Positions 16,881-26,459 are shown, counted from the first letter of the stretch. The stretch is DNA of 36,692 nt from Gammaproteobacteria bacterium (GCA_024686215.1 JAIBDN010000020.1:1-36692); one strand, 5' to 3'. A program made the numbers and translations. The notes: a model not told the origin generated them from the letters alone.

Positions 16881-18083
16881 CTAAGTTAAAAGGTCCAGCA
16901 ACAACACCTGAATACTGTCGCCTTCAGCAACGACAGTACCGGGAGGCACCACCGCCAGACCGTTGGAATGACTGACCGAGCTGAGCACACCAGAACTCTG
17001 GTTGCTGAACTTCGACGCCACCAGACCCTGCTCAGACTGTTGCACAGACACCCGCAAATACTCCTGCCGCCAGCCAGGTTTGTTAACAGTAAACGCAGCT
17101 GTCGCCTGCAGTGCAGGCGCTTCAGGTTCGGTAATACCCTGCATTTTGCGCAGAAAAGGCCGCGCTACCAGATTGAAGGTAACGAATACCGAGGTAGGGT
17201 TACCCGGCAGACCGATAAAAGGCGTGTCGCCGATGCGACCATAGGCCAGGGGCTTACCCGGCTTGATCGCCAGTTTCCACAAATCCAGTTTACCCAGGCG
17301 CTCCACCTGGTTTTTAACGTGATCCTCTTCGCCCACCGAAACTCCGCCGGAGGTAATGACCACATCTGCGCTCGCGGCCGCTTTCTGCAATGCCCGGGCT
17401 GTCGCTTCCGGGTCGTCAGCGATAATACCGCAGTCAATGAATTCCATATTCAAGGCGCGCAACAGCCCACCCAATGTATAGCGGTTGGAATTGTATAATT
17501 GACCGCTTTGCAATTCGCCACTGCCGGGCTCGCGCAGTTCATCGCCAGTGGATAACACCGCAACGCGCAAAGGCTGGTGCACCGAGACTGTAGCGTGCCC
17601 GATAGAGGCCAACAGCCCCAGGTCCTGCGCACGCAGCACCCGACCAGCGGCCAACGCCGTTTCACCCACGCCAATATCCTGACCTCTGGGGCGAATATTT
17701 TGTCCTTTAGTCACCGGACCGGAAACAGTGACCAGATCACCATCGCGCTCACAATTTTCCTGCATGACAACCGCATCGGCACCGGGAGGAATCGCCGCGC
17801 CAGTAAAAATACGCGCTGCGGTACCCGGCTGTAATGCAGTACCGACACGGCCGGCTGGAATACGTTGACTGACTGGCAGCGCACCGGAGACCTCCGCCGC
17901 GCGCAGGGCATAACCGTCCATGGCACTGTTATCGTCTCCGGGTACAGCAATCAGTGACACCACATCTTCGGCTAGTGCCAAACCGAGCGCGTCCAGCAAG
18001 GGGCGCTGCACCACCGCACTGCTGGCAACGGCCGCTGCCAGCATCTGTGCCAGCGCGTCTTCTAACGGCAGCAGTACACTCAA
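16881..18083 (-). CDS. moeA: Molybdopterin molybdenumtransferase
   Basis: This is a 400-residue MoeA that inserts molybdate into molybdopterin to complete molybdenum cofactor. Typical motifs are DDNSAMDGYALR near residue 50, VLSTGDELREPG near 190, TSGGVSVGEEDHVK near 245, GKPLAYG near 280 and LPGNPTSVFVTF near 295. The length is close to E. coli MoeA (411). The frame begins with TTG at 18083, which shares TTGA with the moaB stop codon. No strong ribosome site is seen, so translation may depend on coupling to moaB. The nearest in-frame ATG (Met14) would cut into the first helix. The gene ends in the repeat-rich region facing fabB. Confidence 0.95.
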   Translation of the reverse strand: MSVLLPLEDALAQMLAAAVASSAVVQRPLLDALGLALAEDVVSLIAVPGDDNSAMDGYALRAAEVSGALPVSQRIPAGRVGTALQPGTAARIFTGAAIPPGADAVVMQENCERDGDLVTVSGPVTKGQNIRPRGQDIGVGETALAAGRVLRAQDLGLLASIGHATVSVHQPLRVAVLSTGDELREPGSGELQSGQLYNSNRYTLGGLLRALNMEFIDCGIIADDPEATARALQKAAASADVVITSGGVSVGEEDHVKNQVERLGKLDLWKLAIKPGKPLAYGRIGDTPFIGLPGNPTSVFVTFNLVARPFLRKMQGITEPEAPALQATAAFTVNKPGWRQEYLRVSVQQSEQGLVASKFSNQSSGVLSSVSHSNGLAVVPPGTVVAEGDSIQVLLLDLLT

Positions 18084-18610
18084 GCGTCGCGCCCGCGGAC
18101 ATTGAGTACGCCGACAAAATTACAGGGGCGGTGGCTACTGTCCAGTTGCTCGCGCAGCAGACCAGTCCAGGCGGTACGGCAGGCACCAGTAGAACCTGGC
18201 ATGCAAAAGATCACCGTATCATTGGCAAATCCCGCAACAGCGCGCGACTGCACCGTGGAAGAGCCAATCTCCTTGTAGGAAAGAGCGCGAAACAACTCAC
18301 CAAAGCCATCAATATCTTTGTCAAACAGCGGACGCACAGCCTCTGGCGTGGAATCACGACCGGAAAATCCGGTGCCACCGGTTATCAGCACCGCGTTAAC
18401 CTCTTCATCAACGATCCAGGCCGACAGCTGCGCCCGAATACGGTATATGTCATCGATAACGATAGCCTTGGCCGCACAGCGGTGACCAGCCTCCTGCAGG
18501 GCCTCAACCAGGTAGTGCCCCGAAGTGTCGTCGGCTTCGCTGCGGGTATCGGAAACGGTAAGAACCGCTATCGACAGTGCCTGCGGTGTGTCGTCAGTGG
18601 CTTTCGCCAT
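18080..18610 (-). CDS. moaB: Molybdenum cofactor biosynthesis protein B
   Basis: This is a 176-residue MoaB/MogA-family protein that binds or adenylylates molybdopterin before metal insertion. Visible motifs are LTVSDTRSEADDTSG near residue 16, ITGGTGFSGRDSTPEAV near 75 and the late FCMPGSTGACRTAWTGLL near 135. The length agrees with E. coli MoaB (170). It overlaps moeA by 4 nt and follows the SDR-like gene by 43 nt, so the three are probably one transcript. MogA is a close relative. The TG-rich central loop and neighbour moeA fit either, and MoaB is preferred on overall motif order. Confidence 0.92.
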   Translation of the reverse strand: MAKATDDTPQALSIAVLTVSDTRSEADDTSGHYLVEALQEAGHRCAAKAIVIDDIYRIRAQLSAWIVDEEVNAVLITGGTGFSGRDSTPEAVRPLFDKDIDGFGELFRALSYKEIGSSTVQSRAVAGFANDTVIFCMPGSTGACRTAWTGLLREQLDSSHRPCNFVGVLNVRGRDA

Positions 18611-18653
18611 GCTAAATACTCCTTAGATCAGACTGGCCAGCAGCAGCTGAAAA

Positions 18654-19514
18654 CTACTGCTGGGCATAGTACTGTTTTATGATGTCCGCGATGGAACTGC
18701 GCCAGGGCACCTGTTTGATAGCAAAGGTATTGCGTATCTTGCCGCATTCCAGCGCACGATTGAGTGGCGTCAGGCCATCGGGTTCGCGCTCCAACTGCAC
18801 TGCCGACGCACTGAATTCGGAGAACTGCGAGGCGGCGGCCAGCATCGCCTCGGCAAATTCATAATAGGTTGCGGTATCCGAACTACCGTAGTGGTAGATG
18901 CCCCAGGGTTGCACGCCGGTGCTCAACTGATCCAGCAGCGCAGAGACCACCCGGGCACCATCCTGCGCCGCCACCGGGCAACCGCGTAAATTGTTATCCA
19001 ACACCAGGCTGCCCCCCTCGAGCATCGGACCCAGCATCTGGGTGATCAGGTTGGTGCCTTCATAGGAAAATATCGGGCCAAAGCGCAGAATGAGGTGCCG
19101 CTCGCAACTATCGCGCACCAATTGTTCCGCGCTAGACAGTAACTGGCCAACCGTTTCTTCATTATCAGTGAAGTCGTCTTCGGCATAGGGGCGTTCCAAC
19201 TGACCGGAAAACACCCGCGAGCTGGAAATATACAAATAGGGTATGTTGCTGCGCTGACAGGCCTTGGCGACCCAGTGGCAGCGCTTGAGGTCCAGCTCCT
19301 GTATCGGATCGCCACCATCACCGGCGGCTTCGATACGCACATCCACCACAATATCGCACTTGGCCCGGGAAACGACCTTCTTGGCCTGGCGCTCGCTTTT
19401 CCAGCGACAGGCGGAGCGCGACATAAAGGTACCCTGGTGCCGCCCCAGCTTTTCCTGAAAATCGACCAGCGCATGCCCCAGGGGCGTATCCGTTCCTAGT
19501 AAGAGCACGTGCAC
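18654..19514 (-). CDS. SDR-fold (RmlD-like) protein lacking catalytic Tyr and Lys
   Basis: This is a 286-residue protein with an extended short-chain dehydrogenase fold, like dTDP-4-dehydrorhamnose reductase RmlD. A Rossmann start (MHVLLLGTDTPLGHAL), the strand YLYISSSRVFSG at 93-104 (RmlD: STDYVFDG) and LRFGPIFS near 145 align well. The active-site motif YxxxK should fall at residues 122-126, but the sequence reads VGQLL: Val122 for Tyr and Leu126 for Lys. The glycine loop also departs from GxxGxxG. It may therefore bind a nucleotide or ligand without reducing it. It stands between ssb and moaB with 51- and 43-bp gaps. No function is assigned. The frame is intact, so decay is not evident. 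Confidence 0.8.
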   Translation of the reverse strand: MHVLLLGTDTPLGHALVDFQEKLGRHQGTFMSRSACRWKSERQAKKVVSRAKCDIVVDVRIEAAGDGGDPIQELDLKRCHWVAKACQRSNIPYLYISSSRVFSGQLERPYAEDDFTDNEETVGQLLSSAEQLVRDSCERHLILRFGPIFSYEGTNLITQMLGPMLEGGSLVLDNNLRGCPVAAQDGARVVSALLDQLSTGVQPWGIYHYGSSDTATYYEFAEAMLAAASQFSEFSASAVQLEREPDGLTPLNRALECGKIRNTFAIKQVPWRSSIADIIKQYYAQQ

Positions 19515-19565
19515 CGTGTCTACTCCACCGCTTCCTGGATGATCTTGTTGGCGATAACCGCTAGC

Positions 19566-20075
19566 CTAGAACGGTATATCGTCGTCGAAACTACCAAAAT
19601 CACCACCGGGGGCGGGAGCAGGGGCGGCTGCAGGTGCCGCCGCTGGGGCACTTTTCTGTGCAGGAGCAGAGCGCTGCTGCGGTGCCTGATTGAAGTCATT
19701 GCCTTGTTGGTATTCACCGCCGCCCTGCCCTGCGCCACGGCTGTCCAGCATTTGCATTTCGTTGCCGACAATTTCGGTGGTGTAACGATCCTGGCCTTCC
19801 TTGTCCTGCCACTTACGTGTGCGCAGGGAACCCTCGACGTAGATTTTGGAACCCTTGCGCAGATACTCTCCGGCAATTTCCCCCAGACGGTTGAAAAACA
19901 CTACCCGGTGCCACTCTGTGCGCTCCTGGGGCTGACCTGTCTGCTTGTCTTTCCAGGTTTCTGATGTCGCCACCGAAACATTGGTGATGGCAGCGCCAGC
20001 CTGGGTGTAACGGGTTTCTGGATCATTACCCAGATTGCCTACCAGGATGACCTTATTAATACCCCGTGAAGCCAT
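19566..20075 (-). CDS. ssb: Single-stranded DNA-binding protein
   Basis: This is a 169-residue SSB that coats single-stranded DNA in replication, repair and recombination. The OB-fold occupies about residues 1-112 ([39 protein letters not shown], then [20 protein letters not shown]). A disordered linker rich in Gln, Gly, Ala and Pro follows. The acidic tip DDDIPF recruits partner proteins. The neighbours uvrA and the MFS gene are those seen in Pseudomonas. A strong AAAGAGG lies before the ATG, and an extended -10 promoter can be read in the gap. Confidence 0.98.
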   Translation of the reverse strand: MASRGINKVILVGNLGNDPETRYTQAGAAITNVSVATSETWKDKQTGQPQERTEWHRVVFFNRLGEIAGEYLRKGSKIYVEGSLRTRKWQDKEGQDRYTTEIVGNEMQMLDSRGAGQGGGEYQQGNDFNQAPQQRSAPAQKSAPAAAPAAAPAPAPGGDFGSFDDDIPF

Positions 20076-20123
20076 AGGAATTCCTCTTTATTCGTTCAAT
20101 AGTAATCTGTAGATGAACCGTCG

Positions 20124-20132
20124 ACTATAGCA
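20124..20132 (-). promoter_or_regulatory. Putative extended -10 promoter of ssb
   Basis: The minus strand reads TGCTATAGT: a TGn extension followed by TATAGT, 5 of 6 matches to consensus. It lies about 50 bp before the ssb ATG. No good -35 stands 17 bp upstream, which extended -10 promoters tolerate. Confidence 0.4.
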
Positions 20133-20200
20133 ATCTCACCTCGCAATTGCGACAGCATTGGCGCTCATTGTCGATCAAATCATGACCCGGAAACGTGGTG

Positions 20201-21400
20201 CTACTGCTGTGCCGCCACAGGCATAGCGCGTGCAGGCAGCACCAGTATCAGCCACAGCGCTGCCAGTGCCACACAGGTACCGATAAGCGCGCCAACACCG
20301 GCATATTGCAACAACCAACCGCCCCCTGCGCCACCGGCAAACGCGCCCAGGAACTGGCACGTGGAGTAAACCCCCATAGCGGTGCCCTTACCCCCGGCAA
20401 ACACCGTCTTGCTGACCAGCGAAGGCAGGGTTGCCTCGAGATAATTGAAGCCTACAAAGAACAGCCACAAGGCGGCATAGAACAGGAGGGCGTTGCTGGC
20501 AAAGCCGAGCATCGCCACCGCAGCCAGCAATAGCACTATGCCCAACAGAAACATCTGATGGGGGCGTCCGCCGCGCTCAGCGACAATCATCAGGGGCACC
20601 ATGCCGGCGATAGACAGCAGCAGTGCCGGCAGATAAACATACCAGTGGTGCGAGCGGTGAATACCCACTGTTTGCTCCAGAAACCCGGGCACCACCAGAA
20701 AACACGCCATCAGGATGAAATGCAGGGTAAACACGCCAAAATTGAGGCGCAGCAGGGCTCCATCCCGGAGGCTCTGACCAATCAGTCCGGCCCGGGTACC
20801 CACGTCGGTGTGCTCCATGCCCTGCGCCGCAGGAGTCGGCACCAGCAGCAGCACAATCCCAATGCCTGCCAGGGCGAGAGCGGCAGTAAACCAGAATACC
20901 GCTGATAAACCGCCCGCTGCAGCCACCACCGGGCCCAGAATCAGCGCCACAGTAAACGACAGACCAATACTCATGCCCACCACAGCCATGGCCTTGGTGC
21001 GCTGTTCTTCGCGGGTGAGGTCCGCCACCAGGGCCATCACCGTGCTGGCTATGGCACCGGCACCCTGTAAGGTGCGCCCCAGGACAATACCCTGAATGCT
21101 ATCGGCCATACCGGCGACAACACTGCCCAGTGCGAACAGTAGCAGCCCCCCCACTATCACCGGCTTGCGCCCGATCTGGTCGGAGAGCCACCCGAAAGGA
21201 ATCTGCAACAGCGCCTGAGTGAGCCCGTAAATACCCAGTGCCAGGCCAATCAGGGCAGGTGAAGACCCCGGCATATCAGCCGCATACAGCGCCAACAGCG
21301 GCAGGACCATAAACAGGCCGAGCATGCGGAAGCTATAAAGCAGGGCCAGGGAGCCTACTGTGCGCCTTTCCAGCGCTGTCATGGGATTTTCAGTAATCAC
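20201..21400 (-). CDS. Major facilitator superfamily transporter
   Basis: This is a 399-residue inner-membrane protein with about twelve hydrophobic helices. The MFS loop 2-3 signature is [16 protein letters not shown] near residue 75. The TM4-TM5 region [26 protein letters not shown] resembles that of drug and arabinose-type exporters of the DHA1 group. The second half has a weaker counterpart ([15 protein letters not shown]). The frame opens with GTG at 21400. An ATG six codons in (21382) is an equally good start, and neither has a clear ribosome site. The gene is divergent from uvrA and lies 125 bp upstream of ssb in the same direction, a known arrangement in Pseudomonas. The substrate is unknown. 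Confidence 0.9.
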   Translation of the reverse strand: MITENPMTALERRTVGSLALLYSFRMLGLFMVLPLLALYAADMPGSSPALIGLALGIYGLTQALLQIPFGWLSDQIGRKPVIVGGLLLFALGSVVAGMADSIQGIVLGRTLQGAGAIASTVMALVADLTREEQRTKAMAVVGMSIGLSFTVALILGPVVAAAGGLSAVFWFTAALALAGIGIVLLLVPTPAAQGMEHTDVGTRAGLIGQSLRDGALLRLNFGVFTLHFILMACFLVVPGFLEQTVGIHRSHHWYVYLPALLLSIAGMVPLMIVAERGGRPHQMFLLGIVLLLAAVAMLGFASNALLFYAALWLFFVGFNYLEATLPSLVSKTVFAGGKGTAMGVYSTCQFLGAFAGGAGGGWLLQYAGVGALIGTCVALAALWLILVLPARAMPVAAQQ

Positions 21401-21562
21401 AGAATTTGGTCTTTCAAAATGCGGGCATATCTTAGCAGCTTAGTCCTCCACGGAACATCCACTTGACGCAGGCAGACGTAATAAGTCCAATCTCTTTGCC
21501 AGCCGGCAGGGCCGAGCATATACTGTTGGGTTTTGGTTCTATCAAGCGGTATCAGATCACCT

Positions 21563-24418
21563 ATGGACACCATACAAGTGCGCGGCGCGCGCACCCACAA
21601 CCTCAAGAACATCGACCTGGACATTCCCAGGGATAAACTGGTGGTCATTACCGGCCTGTCGGGCTCTGGCAAGTCATCGCTGGCCTTTGACACGTTGTAT
21701 GCCGAGGGCCAACGGCGCTATGTCGAGTCCCTGTCGACCTATGCACGGCAATTCCTGTCGATGATGGAAAAGCCCGATATGGACCATATCGAGGGCTTGT
21801 CCCCGGCCATATCCATAGAACAAAAATCGACCTCCCACAACCCTCGCTCCACCGTGGGCACCATCACCGAAATCTATGATTACCTGCGTCTGCTCTATGC
21901 CCGGGTAGGTGAGCCGCGCTGTCCGGAGCACGGCAAAAACCTGCAGGCGCAAACAGTCAGCCAGATGGTGGACACCGTGCTGGCACTGCCCGAGGGCAGT
22001 AAGCTGATGCTGCTGGCACCGGTGGTACGTGAGCGTAAAGGCGAGCACCTGCATGTATTCGAGGAGCTGCGCGCTTCCGGTTTTGTACGTGCCCGCATCA
22101 ACGGCATCGTCACCGACCTGGACGATGTGCCGGAACTGGAAAAGAACAAGAAACACCGTATTGAAGTCGTCGTTGACCGCTTCAAGGTGCGCGATGACCT
22201 CAACTTGCGCCTGGCGGAGTCTTTTGAAACGGCCCTGGGCCTCACCGACGGACTGGCGGCTATCAGCTCCATGGACGAGGAAGAGGACGGCGAGGACATC
22301 AGCTTCTCCGCTCGCTTCGCCTGCCCTGAGTGCGGCCACAGTATCGATGAGTTGGAGCCGCGGCTATTTTCCTTCAACAATCCCGCCGGTGCCTGCGGCA
22401 GCTGTGACGGACTGGGCGTAAAACAGTATTTCGATGACCAGCGCATTGTGCTGCACCCGGAGGCCAGCCTCGCTGAGGGTGCCATTCGCGGCTGGGACAG
22501 ACGCAACGTCTACTACTTTCACATGCTAACCTCGTTGGCCGAGCATTATGGCTTCGATATCGACACGCCGTTTGCAAGCCTGAGCGATGAGCACCAGAAG
22601 ATCATCCTCCACGGCAGTGGCAAACAGGAAGTCGCCTTCTCCTACATCAATGACCGGGGCGATGTATTCAAGCGCACCCACGCTTTCGAGGGCATCATCC
22701 CCAATATGGAGCGGCGCTACCGCGATACGGATTCCCAGTCAGTGCGCGAAGAACTGGCCAAGTTCCTGGCCACCCAGTCCTGCCCTGATTGCGAGGGCAC
22801 GCGTCTGCGACGTGACGCGCGCCACGTGTTTGTGGATGAACGCACCCTGCCCAGCATTACCGATATGGCAGTGGGCGAGGCTGAGCTGTATTTCGAGAAA
22901 CTGCAACTGGGGGGCCGCAAAGGAGAGATCGCCGACAAGATCCTCAAGGAACTGCGGGCGCGCTACCGCTTTCTGGTGGATGTGGGCCTGAATTACCTGA
23001 CCTTGAATCGCAGCGCCGAAACCCTGTCAGGCGGTGAGGCTCAGCGCATCCGCCTGGCGTCCCAGATCGGCGCCGGCCTGGTCGGCGTGATGTATATCCT
23101 GGACGAGCCCTCCATTGGCCTGCACCAGCGCGACAACGAGCGCTTGCTCAGCACCCTGGTACACCTGCGTGACCTGGGCAATACAGTGATAGTGGTAGAG
23201 CACGACGAGGAAGCCATACGCAACGCAGACCACATTATCGACATAGGCCCGGGGGCCGGTGTCCATGGCGGCGAGATTGTCGCCCAGGGCTCCTTCCAGG
23301 ACATCATAGACAGCAAGGCGTCGCTGACCGGGGCCTACCTGAGCGGGCAGCGGAAGATCGAAATCCCGACAAAACGTACCCAGGGCAACAGCAAACGCCA
23401 GCTGGTACTGGAAGGGGCCACCGGCAACAACCTGCAGTCGGTTAACCTGGAAATTCCGCTGGGTTTACTCACCTGTGTTACCGGTGTCTCCGGTTCGGGA
23501 AAGTCGACACTGATCAATAGCACCCTGTATCCCATTGCCGCCACCGAGCTCAATGGTGCCACCACACTCACCCCGGCGCCCTTTGAGGCAATTTCGGGGA
23601 TGGAACAAATCGATAAGTGCATCGACATCGACCAAAGCCCCATCGGCCGCACTCCGCGCTCCAACCCGGCCACCTACACCGGTATTTTTACCCCGGTGCG
23701 CGAACTGTTCGCCGGCACCCAGGAAGCGCGCTCGCGCGGCTACAAGCCAGGTCGATTCAGTTTTAACGTCAAGGGCGGCCGCTGCGAAGCCTGCCAGGGT
23801 GACGGCGTGACCAAGGTAGAGATGCACTTTTTGCCAGATATCTACGTCCCCTGCGACGTCTGCAAGAGCAAGCGTTACAACCGCGAAACCCTGGAGATCC
23901 GTTACAAGGGCAAGAGTATTCACGAAGTGCTGGATATGACCGTGGAAGACGCCCTGACCTTCTTCGAACCGGTTCCGGGTATCGCCCGCAAGCTGCAGAC
24001 GCTGATGGACGTGGGCCTTTCCTACATCCGCCTGGGCCAGGCGGCCACCACGCTGTCGGGTGGTGAAGCGCAACGGGTGAAGCTGTCGCGTGAGCTGTCC
24101 AAACGCGATACGGGCAAGACGCTGTACATCCTCGATGAGCCGACCACTGGCCTGCACTTTGAAGATATCAAGCAACTGCTGGAGGTTCTGCACCGCTTGC
24201 GCGACCACGGCAACACGGTGGTGATCATCGAACACAACCTGGATGTGATCAAAACCGCTGATTGGGTTGTAGATCTGGGACCAGAGGGCGGTTCAGGCGG
24301 CGGCCAGATTATCGCCACCGGCACCCCGGAAAATGTGGCCAAAACCAAGGGCTCTTTTACCGGACAGTTCCTGGCGCCCATGCTGAAGAAGAAATCCACC
24401 AGGAAGAAGGCTGCATAG
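21563..24418 (+). CDS. uvrA: Excinuclease ABC subunit A
   Basis: This is a 951-residue DNA damage-recognition ATPase of nucleotide excision repair, which loads UvrB at lesions. It contains two ABC ATPase modules. Walker A motifs GLSGSGKS at 31-38 and GVSGSGKS at 641-648 are visible, with signature motifs [12 protein letters not shown] (first) and [12 protein letters not shown] (second). Zinc ligands CPEC (254-257) with CGSC (278-281), and CEAC (741-744) with CDVC (764-767), are intact. E. coli UvrA has 940 residues. The start at 21563 ([16 protein letters not shown]) matches family N-termini. A frame ten codons longer runs into the promoter region. No full LexA box was found upstream, only a TACTGT half. 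Two large palindromes lie downstream. Confidence 0.98.
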   Translation: MDTIQVRGARTHNLKNIDLDIPRDKLVVITGLSGSGKSSLAFDTLYAEGQRRYVESLSTYARQFLSMMEKPDMDHIEGLSPAISIEQKSTSHNPRSTVGTITEIYDYLRLLYARVGEPRCPEHGKNLQAQTVSQMVDTVLALPEGSKLMLLAPVVRERKGEHLHVFEELRASGFVRARINGIVTDLDDVPELEKNKKHRIEVVVDRFKVRDDLNLRLAESFETALGLTDGLAAISSMDEEEDGEDISFSARFACPECGHSIDELEPRLFSFNNPAGACGSCDGLGVKQYFDDQRIVLHPEASLAEGAIRGWDRRNVYYFHMLTSLAEHYGFDIDTPFASLSDEHQKIILHGSGKQEVAFSYINDRGDVFKRTHAFEGIIPNMERRYRDTDSQSVREELAKFLATQSCPDCEGTRLRRDARHVFVDERTLPSITDMAVGEAELYFEKLQLGGRKGEIADKILKELRARYRFLVDVGLNYLTLNRSAETLSGGEAQRIRLASQIGAGLVGVMYILDEPSIGLHQRDNERLLSTLVHLRDLGNTVIVVEHDEEAIRNADHIIDIGPGAGVHGGEIVAQGSFQDIIDSKASLTGAYLSGQRKIEIPTKRTQGNSKRQLVLEGATGNNLQSVNLEIPLGLLTCVTGVSGSGKSTLINSTLYPIAATELNGATTLTPAPFEAISGMEQIDKCIDIDQSPIGRTPRSNPATYTGIFTPVRELFAGTQEARSRGYKPGRFSFNVKGGRCEACQGDGVTKVEMHFLPDIYVPCDVCKSKRYNRETLEIRYKGKSIHEVLDMTVEDALTFFEPVPGIARKLQTLMDVGLSYIRLGQAATTLSGGEAQRVKLSRELSKRDTGKTLYILDEPTTGLHFEDIKQLLEVLHRLRDHGNTVVIIEHNLDVIKTADWVVDLGPEGGSGGGQIIATGTPENVAKTKGSFTGQFLAPMLKKKSTRKKAA

Positions 24419-24483
24419 CTCGACTTCTTAGTATCAGTCAGGTGCTATGCAAGGGGTCACTGCCTTTGGGTGACGCAGCGCGC

Positions 24484-24585
24484 ACCTGAGGGTAACCCTT
24501 CCGTGGACCGCAACAGCGCCATCCCTGGCAGCTCGGGCTCGGCCGTCCATGGCCTCACACGCCCACGGAAGGGTTACCCTCAGGT
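24484..24585 (-). repeat. Variable-stem / conserved-core palindrome, element A
   Basis: A perfect 23-bp inverted repeat (24484-24506 with 24563-24585) encloses a 56-nt core (24507-24562). The core is the reverse complement of the core of element B at 52 of 56 positions, but the stems of A and B are unrelated in sequence. Within the core, GCCA-TCCC-TGGC (24518-24529), AGC-TCGG-GCT (24530-24539) and a diverged second copy (24542-24553) can form mini-hairpins. It begins 66 bp after the uvrA stop. There is no T-run after it, so it is not a classic terminator. No coding potential was seen. The strand is set by taking the core of B as plus. Confidence 0.85.
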
Positions 24586-24704
24586 ACACACCTCTCTATC
24601 CCTCTCCGATACAAACAGCGAAGTTACTAGACCCTAACGCTAAGTGCCGGTGGCATCGCGCCTTTAGCCGTCCAACAGGCTATGGGTGAAGCGCCTAAAG
24701 AGAG
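24586..24704. other. Spacer between palindromic elements A and B
   Basis: These 119 bp hold no plausible gene, promoter or strong hairpin. TAGCC and GGCTA around GTCCAACA give only a 5-bp stem. The bases after element B (24819-24890) are likewise empty. Confidence 0.45.
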
Positions 24705-24818
24705 TCGCGGGCCTGCTGTGTTGCCTCTCCGGGGCGTGTGAGGCCAGGGATGGCTGAGCCCGAGCTGCCAGGGATGGCGCTTTTGCGGTCCCGGAGAGGC
24801 AACACAGCAGGGCCGCGA
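24705..24818 (+). repeat. Variable-stem / conserved-core palindrome, element B
   Basis: A 29-bp inverted repeat with one mismatch (24705-24733 with 24790-24818) encloses a core of exactly 56 nt (24734-24789). The core carries two identical 12-bp mini-hairpins, GCCA-GGGA-TGGC (24743-24754 and 24767-24778), around AGC-CCGA-GCT (24757-24766). Folded, this gives a long stem crowned by three small hairpins. It lies inverted relative to element A and before the rplQ terminator. Confidence 0.85.
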
Positions 24819-24896
24819 ATCGACCCGGCAAGGTGCATAACTACTAAACCCGCAGTGGTTCCTTAGAAGCAATAACCGGAAGGATAAATCGCAGAC

Positions 24897-24924
24897 ACAA
24901 AAAAGCCGGGACAGGGCCCGGCTT
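24897..24924 (-). terminator. Intrinsic terminator of the ribosomal protein cluster after rplQ
   Basis: On the minus strand AGCCGGG, the loop CCCTGT and CCCGGCT form a 7-bp GC-rich stem followed by six T. It lies 30 nt after the rplQ stop and ends the long ribosomal transcript. Confidence 0.92.
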
Positions 24925-24953
24925 CAAAGGTGCTTCAAAACTACAGGGGACGA

Positions 24954-25343
24954 TTAATCCTCGTCGTCCTCAGCAGCTTCAAATACTGGACGGTCAACCA
25001 GCTCGACGTAGGCCATAGGCGCCTTGTCGCCAGCGCGGTAGCCGCACTTCATGATGCGAATGTAGCCACCAGGACGCTCCTGGTAACGCGGACCCAGCTC
25101 AGCAAAGAGTTTGCCTACCGCATCTTTGCTACGCGTGCGGTCAAAGGCCAGGCGGCGATTAGCCACGCTGTCCTTCTTGGCCAGGGTTATCAAGGGCTCA
25201 GCATAGCTGCGCAATTCCTTGGCCTTGGGCAGAGTTGTCTTGATCAGCTCGTGCTCCAACAGAGACACGGTCATGTTGCGGAACATGGCCTTGCGGTGAG
25301 AACTGTTGCGATTTAACTGACGTCCACTGTGACGATGACGCAT
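24954..25343 (-). CDS. rplQ: 50S ribosomal protein L17
   Basis: This is a 129-residue L17 of the large subunit. The N-terminus [21 protein letters not shown] is the family signature, and [17 protein letters not shown] and [14 protein letters not shown] follow. The tail after VELVDRP is short and acidic (EDDED). It is the last gene of the alpha operon, 75 bp after rpoA, with an intrinsic terminator behind it. Confidence 0.98.
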   Translation of the reverse strand: MRHRHSGRQLNRNSSHRKAMFRNMTVSLLEHELIKTTLPKAKELRSYAEPLITLAKKDSVANRRLAFDRTRSKDAVGKLFAELGPRYQERPGGYIRIMKCGYRAGDKAPMAYVELVDRPVFEAAEDDED

Positions 25344-25418
25344 TTTTCCAATCCTATATTCTGTGCTGTGTCAGCACTTTCAATCAGTAAGCCGGGAAGC
25401 TACTACTTACGCGCGTGT

Positions 25419-26423
25419 TTATGCGCTCAGCACCCGGTCGTCGTTTTTCAGGCTGGCAGGCGGCCAGTTGTCCAGGCGCATGCCCAGTGACAAGCCACGA
25501 GACGCCAGTACGTCCTTGATCTCGGTCAGCGACTTCTTACCCAGGTTAGGGGTCTTCAGCAGCTCTACTTCAGTGCGCTGTACCAGGTCACCGATGTAGT
25601 AAATATTCTCAGCCTTGAGGCAGTTCGCAGAGCGAACAGTCAGCTCCAGATCGTCTACGGGGCGCAGCAGAATCGGATCCACTTCGTCCTCTTCTTCGAC
25701 TGACTCGGACTCAGACTCGCTCTCCAGGTCAACAAATACGGCCAACTGCTGCTGCAGGATGGTCGCGGCGCGACGGATCGCTTCTTCCGGATCGATGGTG
25801 CCATTGGTCTCCAGATCCAGAACCAGCTTGTCCAGATCGGTACGCTGCTCTACACGAGCCGCCTCAACCACATAGGACACACGGTGTACTGGTGAAAAAG
25901 TCGCGTCCAACTGCAGGCGGCCAATGGAGCGAGTTTCCTCTTCCGGATTCTCACGAGAGTCAGCGGGAGAATAACCGCGGCCGCGCGCTATGGTCAGCTT
26001 CATGCTGATGTCGGAATCACCGTTGAGGTGACAGATTACGTGCTCCGGATTACGGATCTCGATATCGTGATCTACCTGAATGTCGCCAGCCGTTACCGCG
26101 CCCGGGCCTTTCTTGGTCAGGGTCAGCTCTGCTTCTTCCTTGCCGCTCATCACCAGGGCGATACCCTTGAGGTTCAGCAGGATCTCAATAACGTCTTCCT
26201 GGACGCCTTCAATAGCGCTGTATTCGTGCAATACACCGTCGATTTCCACCTCGGTGATAGCGCAACCGGGCATTGAAGACAGCAGGATACGGCGCAAGGC
26301 GTTGCCCAAAGTGTGGCCAAAGCCGCGCTCCAGGGGTTCCAGGGTTACCTGGGCACGCGTGTTGTTCTTCTCATCAACATTGATTACACGCGGGGTCAAA
26401 AATTCGTTCACTGCACTCTGCAT
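25419..26423 (-). CDS. rpoA: DNA-directed RNA polymerase subunit alpha
   Basis: This is a 334-residue alpha subunit, which dimerises to nucleate RNA polymerase and contacts activators and UP elements. The N-terminal domain (to about residue 235) shows [18 protein letters not shown] and GVQEDV. The C-terminal domain (from [20 protein letters not shown], about residue 252) has the DNA-binding RSANCLK and the [12 protein letters not shown] helix-hairpin-helix. The linker between them is unusual: alternating Glu and Ser followed by Glu/Asp (residues about 234-251). E. coli alpha has 329 residues. It stands between rpsD and rplQ as in the alpha operon. Confidence 0.98.
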   Translation of the reverse strand: MQSAVNEFLTPRVINVDEKNNTRAQVTLEPLERGFGHTLGNALRRILLSSMPGCAITEVEIDGVLHEYSAIEGVQEDVIEILLNLKGIALVMSGKEEAELTLTKKGPGAVTAGDIQVDHDIEIRNPEHVICHLNGDSDISMKLTIARGRGYSPADSRENPEEETRSIGRLQLDATFSPVHRVSYVVEAARVEQRTDLDKLVLDLETNGTIDPEEAIRRAATILQQQLAVFVDLESESESESVEEEDEVDPILLRPVDDLELTVRSANCLKAENIYYIGDLVQRTEVELLKTPNLGKKSLTEIKDVLASRGLSLGMRLDNWPPASLKNDDRVLSA

Positions 26424-26459
26424 TTGGGCACCTGTATTTTAGGTTAGTCCTTCAGTGGA

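Noticed and set aside
20076..20200. Possible LexA box before ssb
   Set aside because: An ACAG occurs, but the paired CTGT at 8-nt spacing reads CTCG. No acceptable match.
21519..21540. Possible LexA (SOS) box before uvrA
   Set aside because: TACTGT is present as one half-site, but the second half (ACAG after 8 nt) reads GGTT.
23465..24235. 256-codon minus-strand frame
   Set aside because: Antisense to the second ATPase half of uvrA, with no domain or ribosome site. It is a shadow frame.
24484..24818. Pair of ordinary Rho-independent terminators
   Set aside because: Stems of 23 and 29 bp enclose 56-nt loops and are not followed by T-runs. A separate normal terminator for rplQ lies at 24897-24924.
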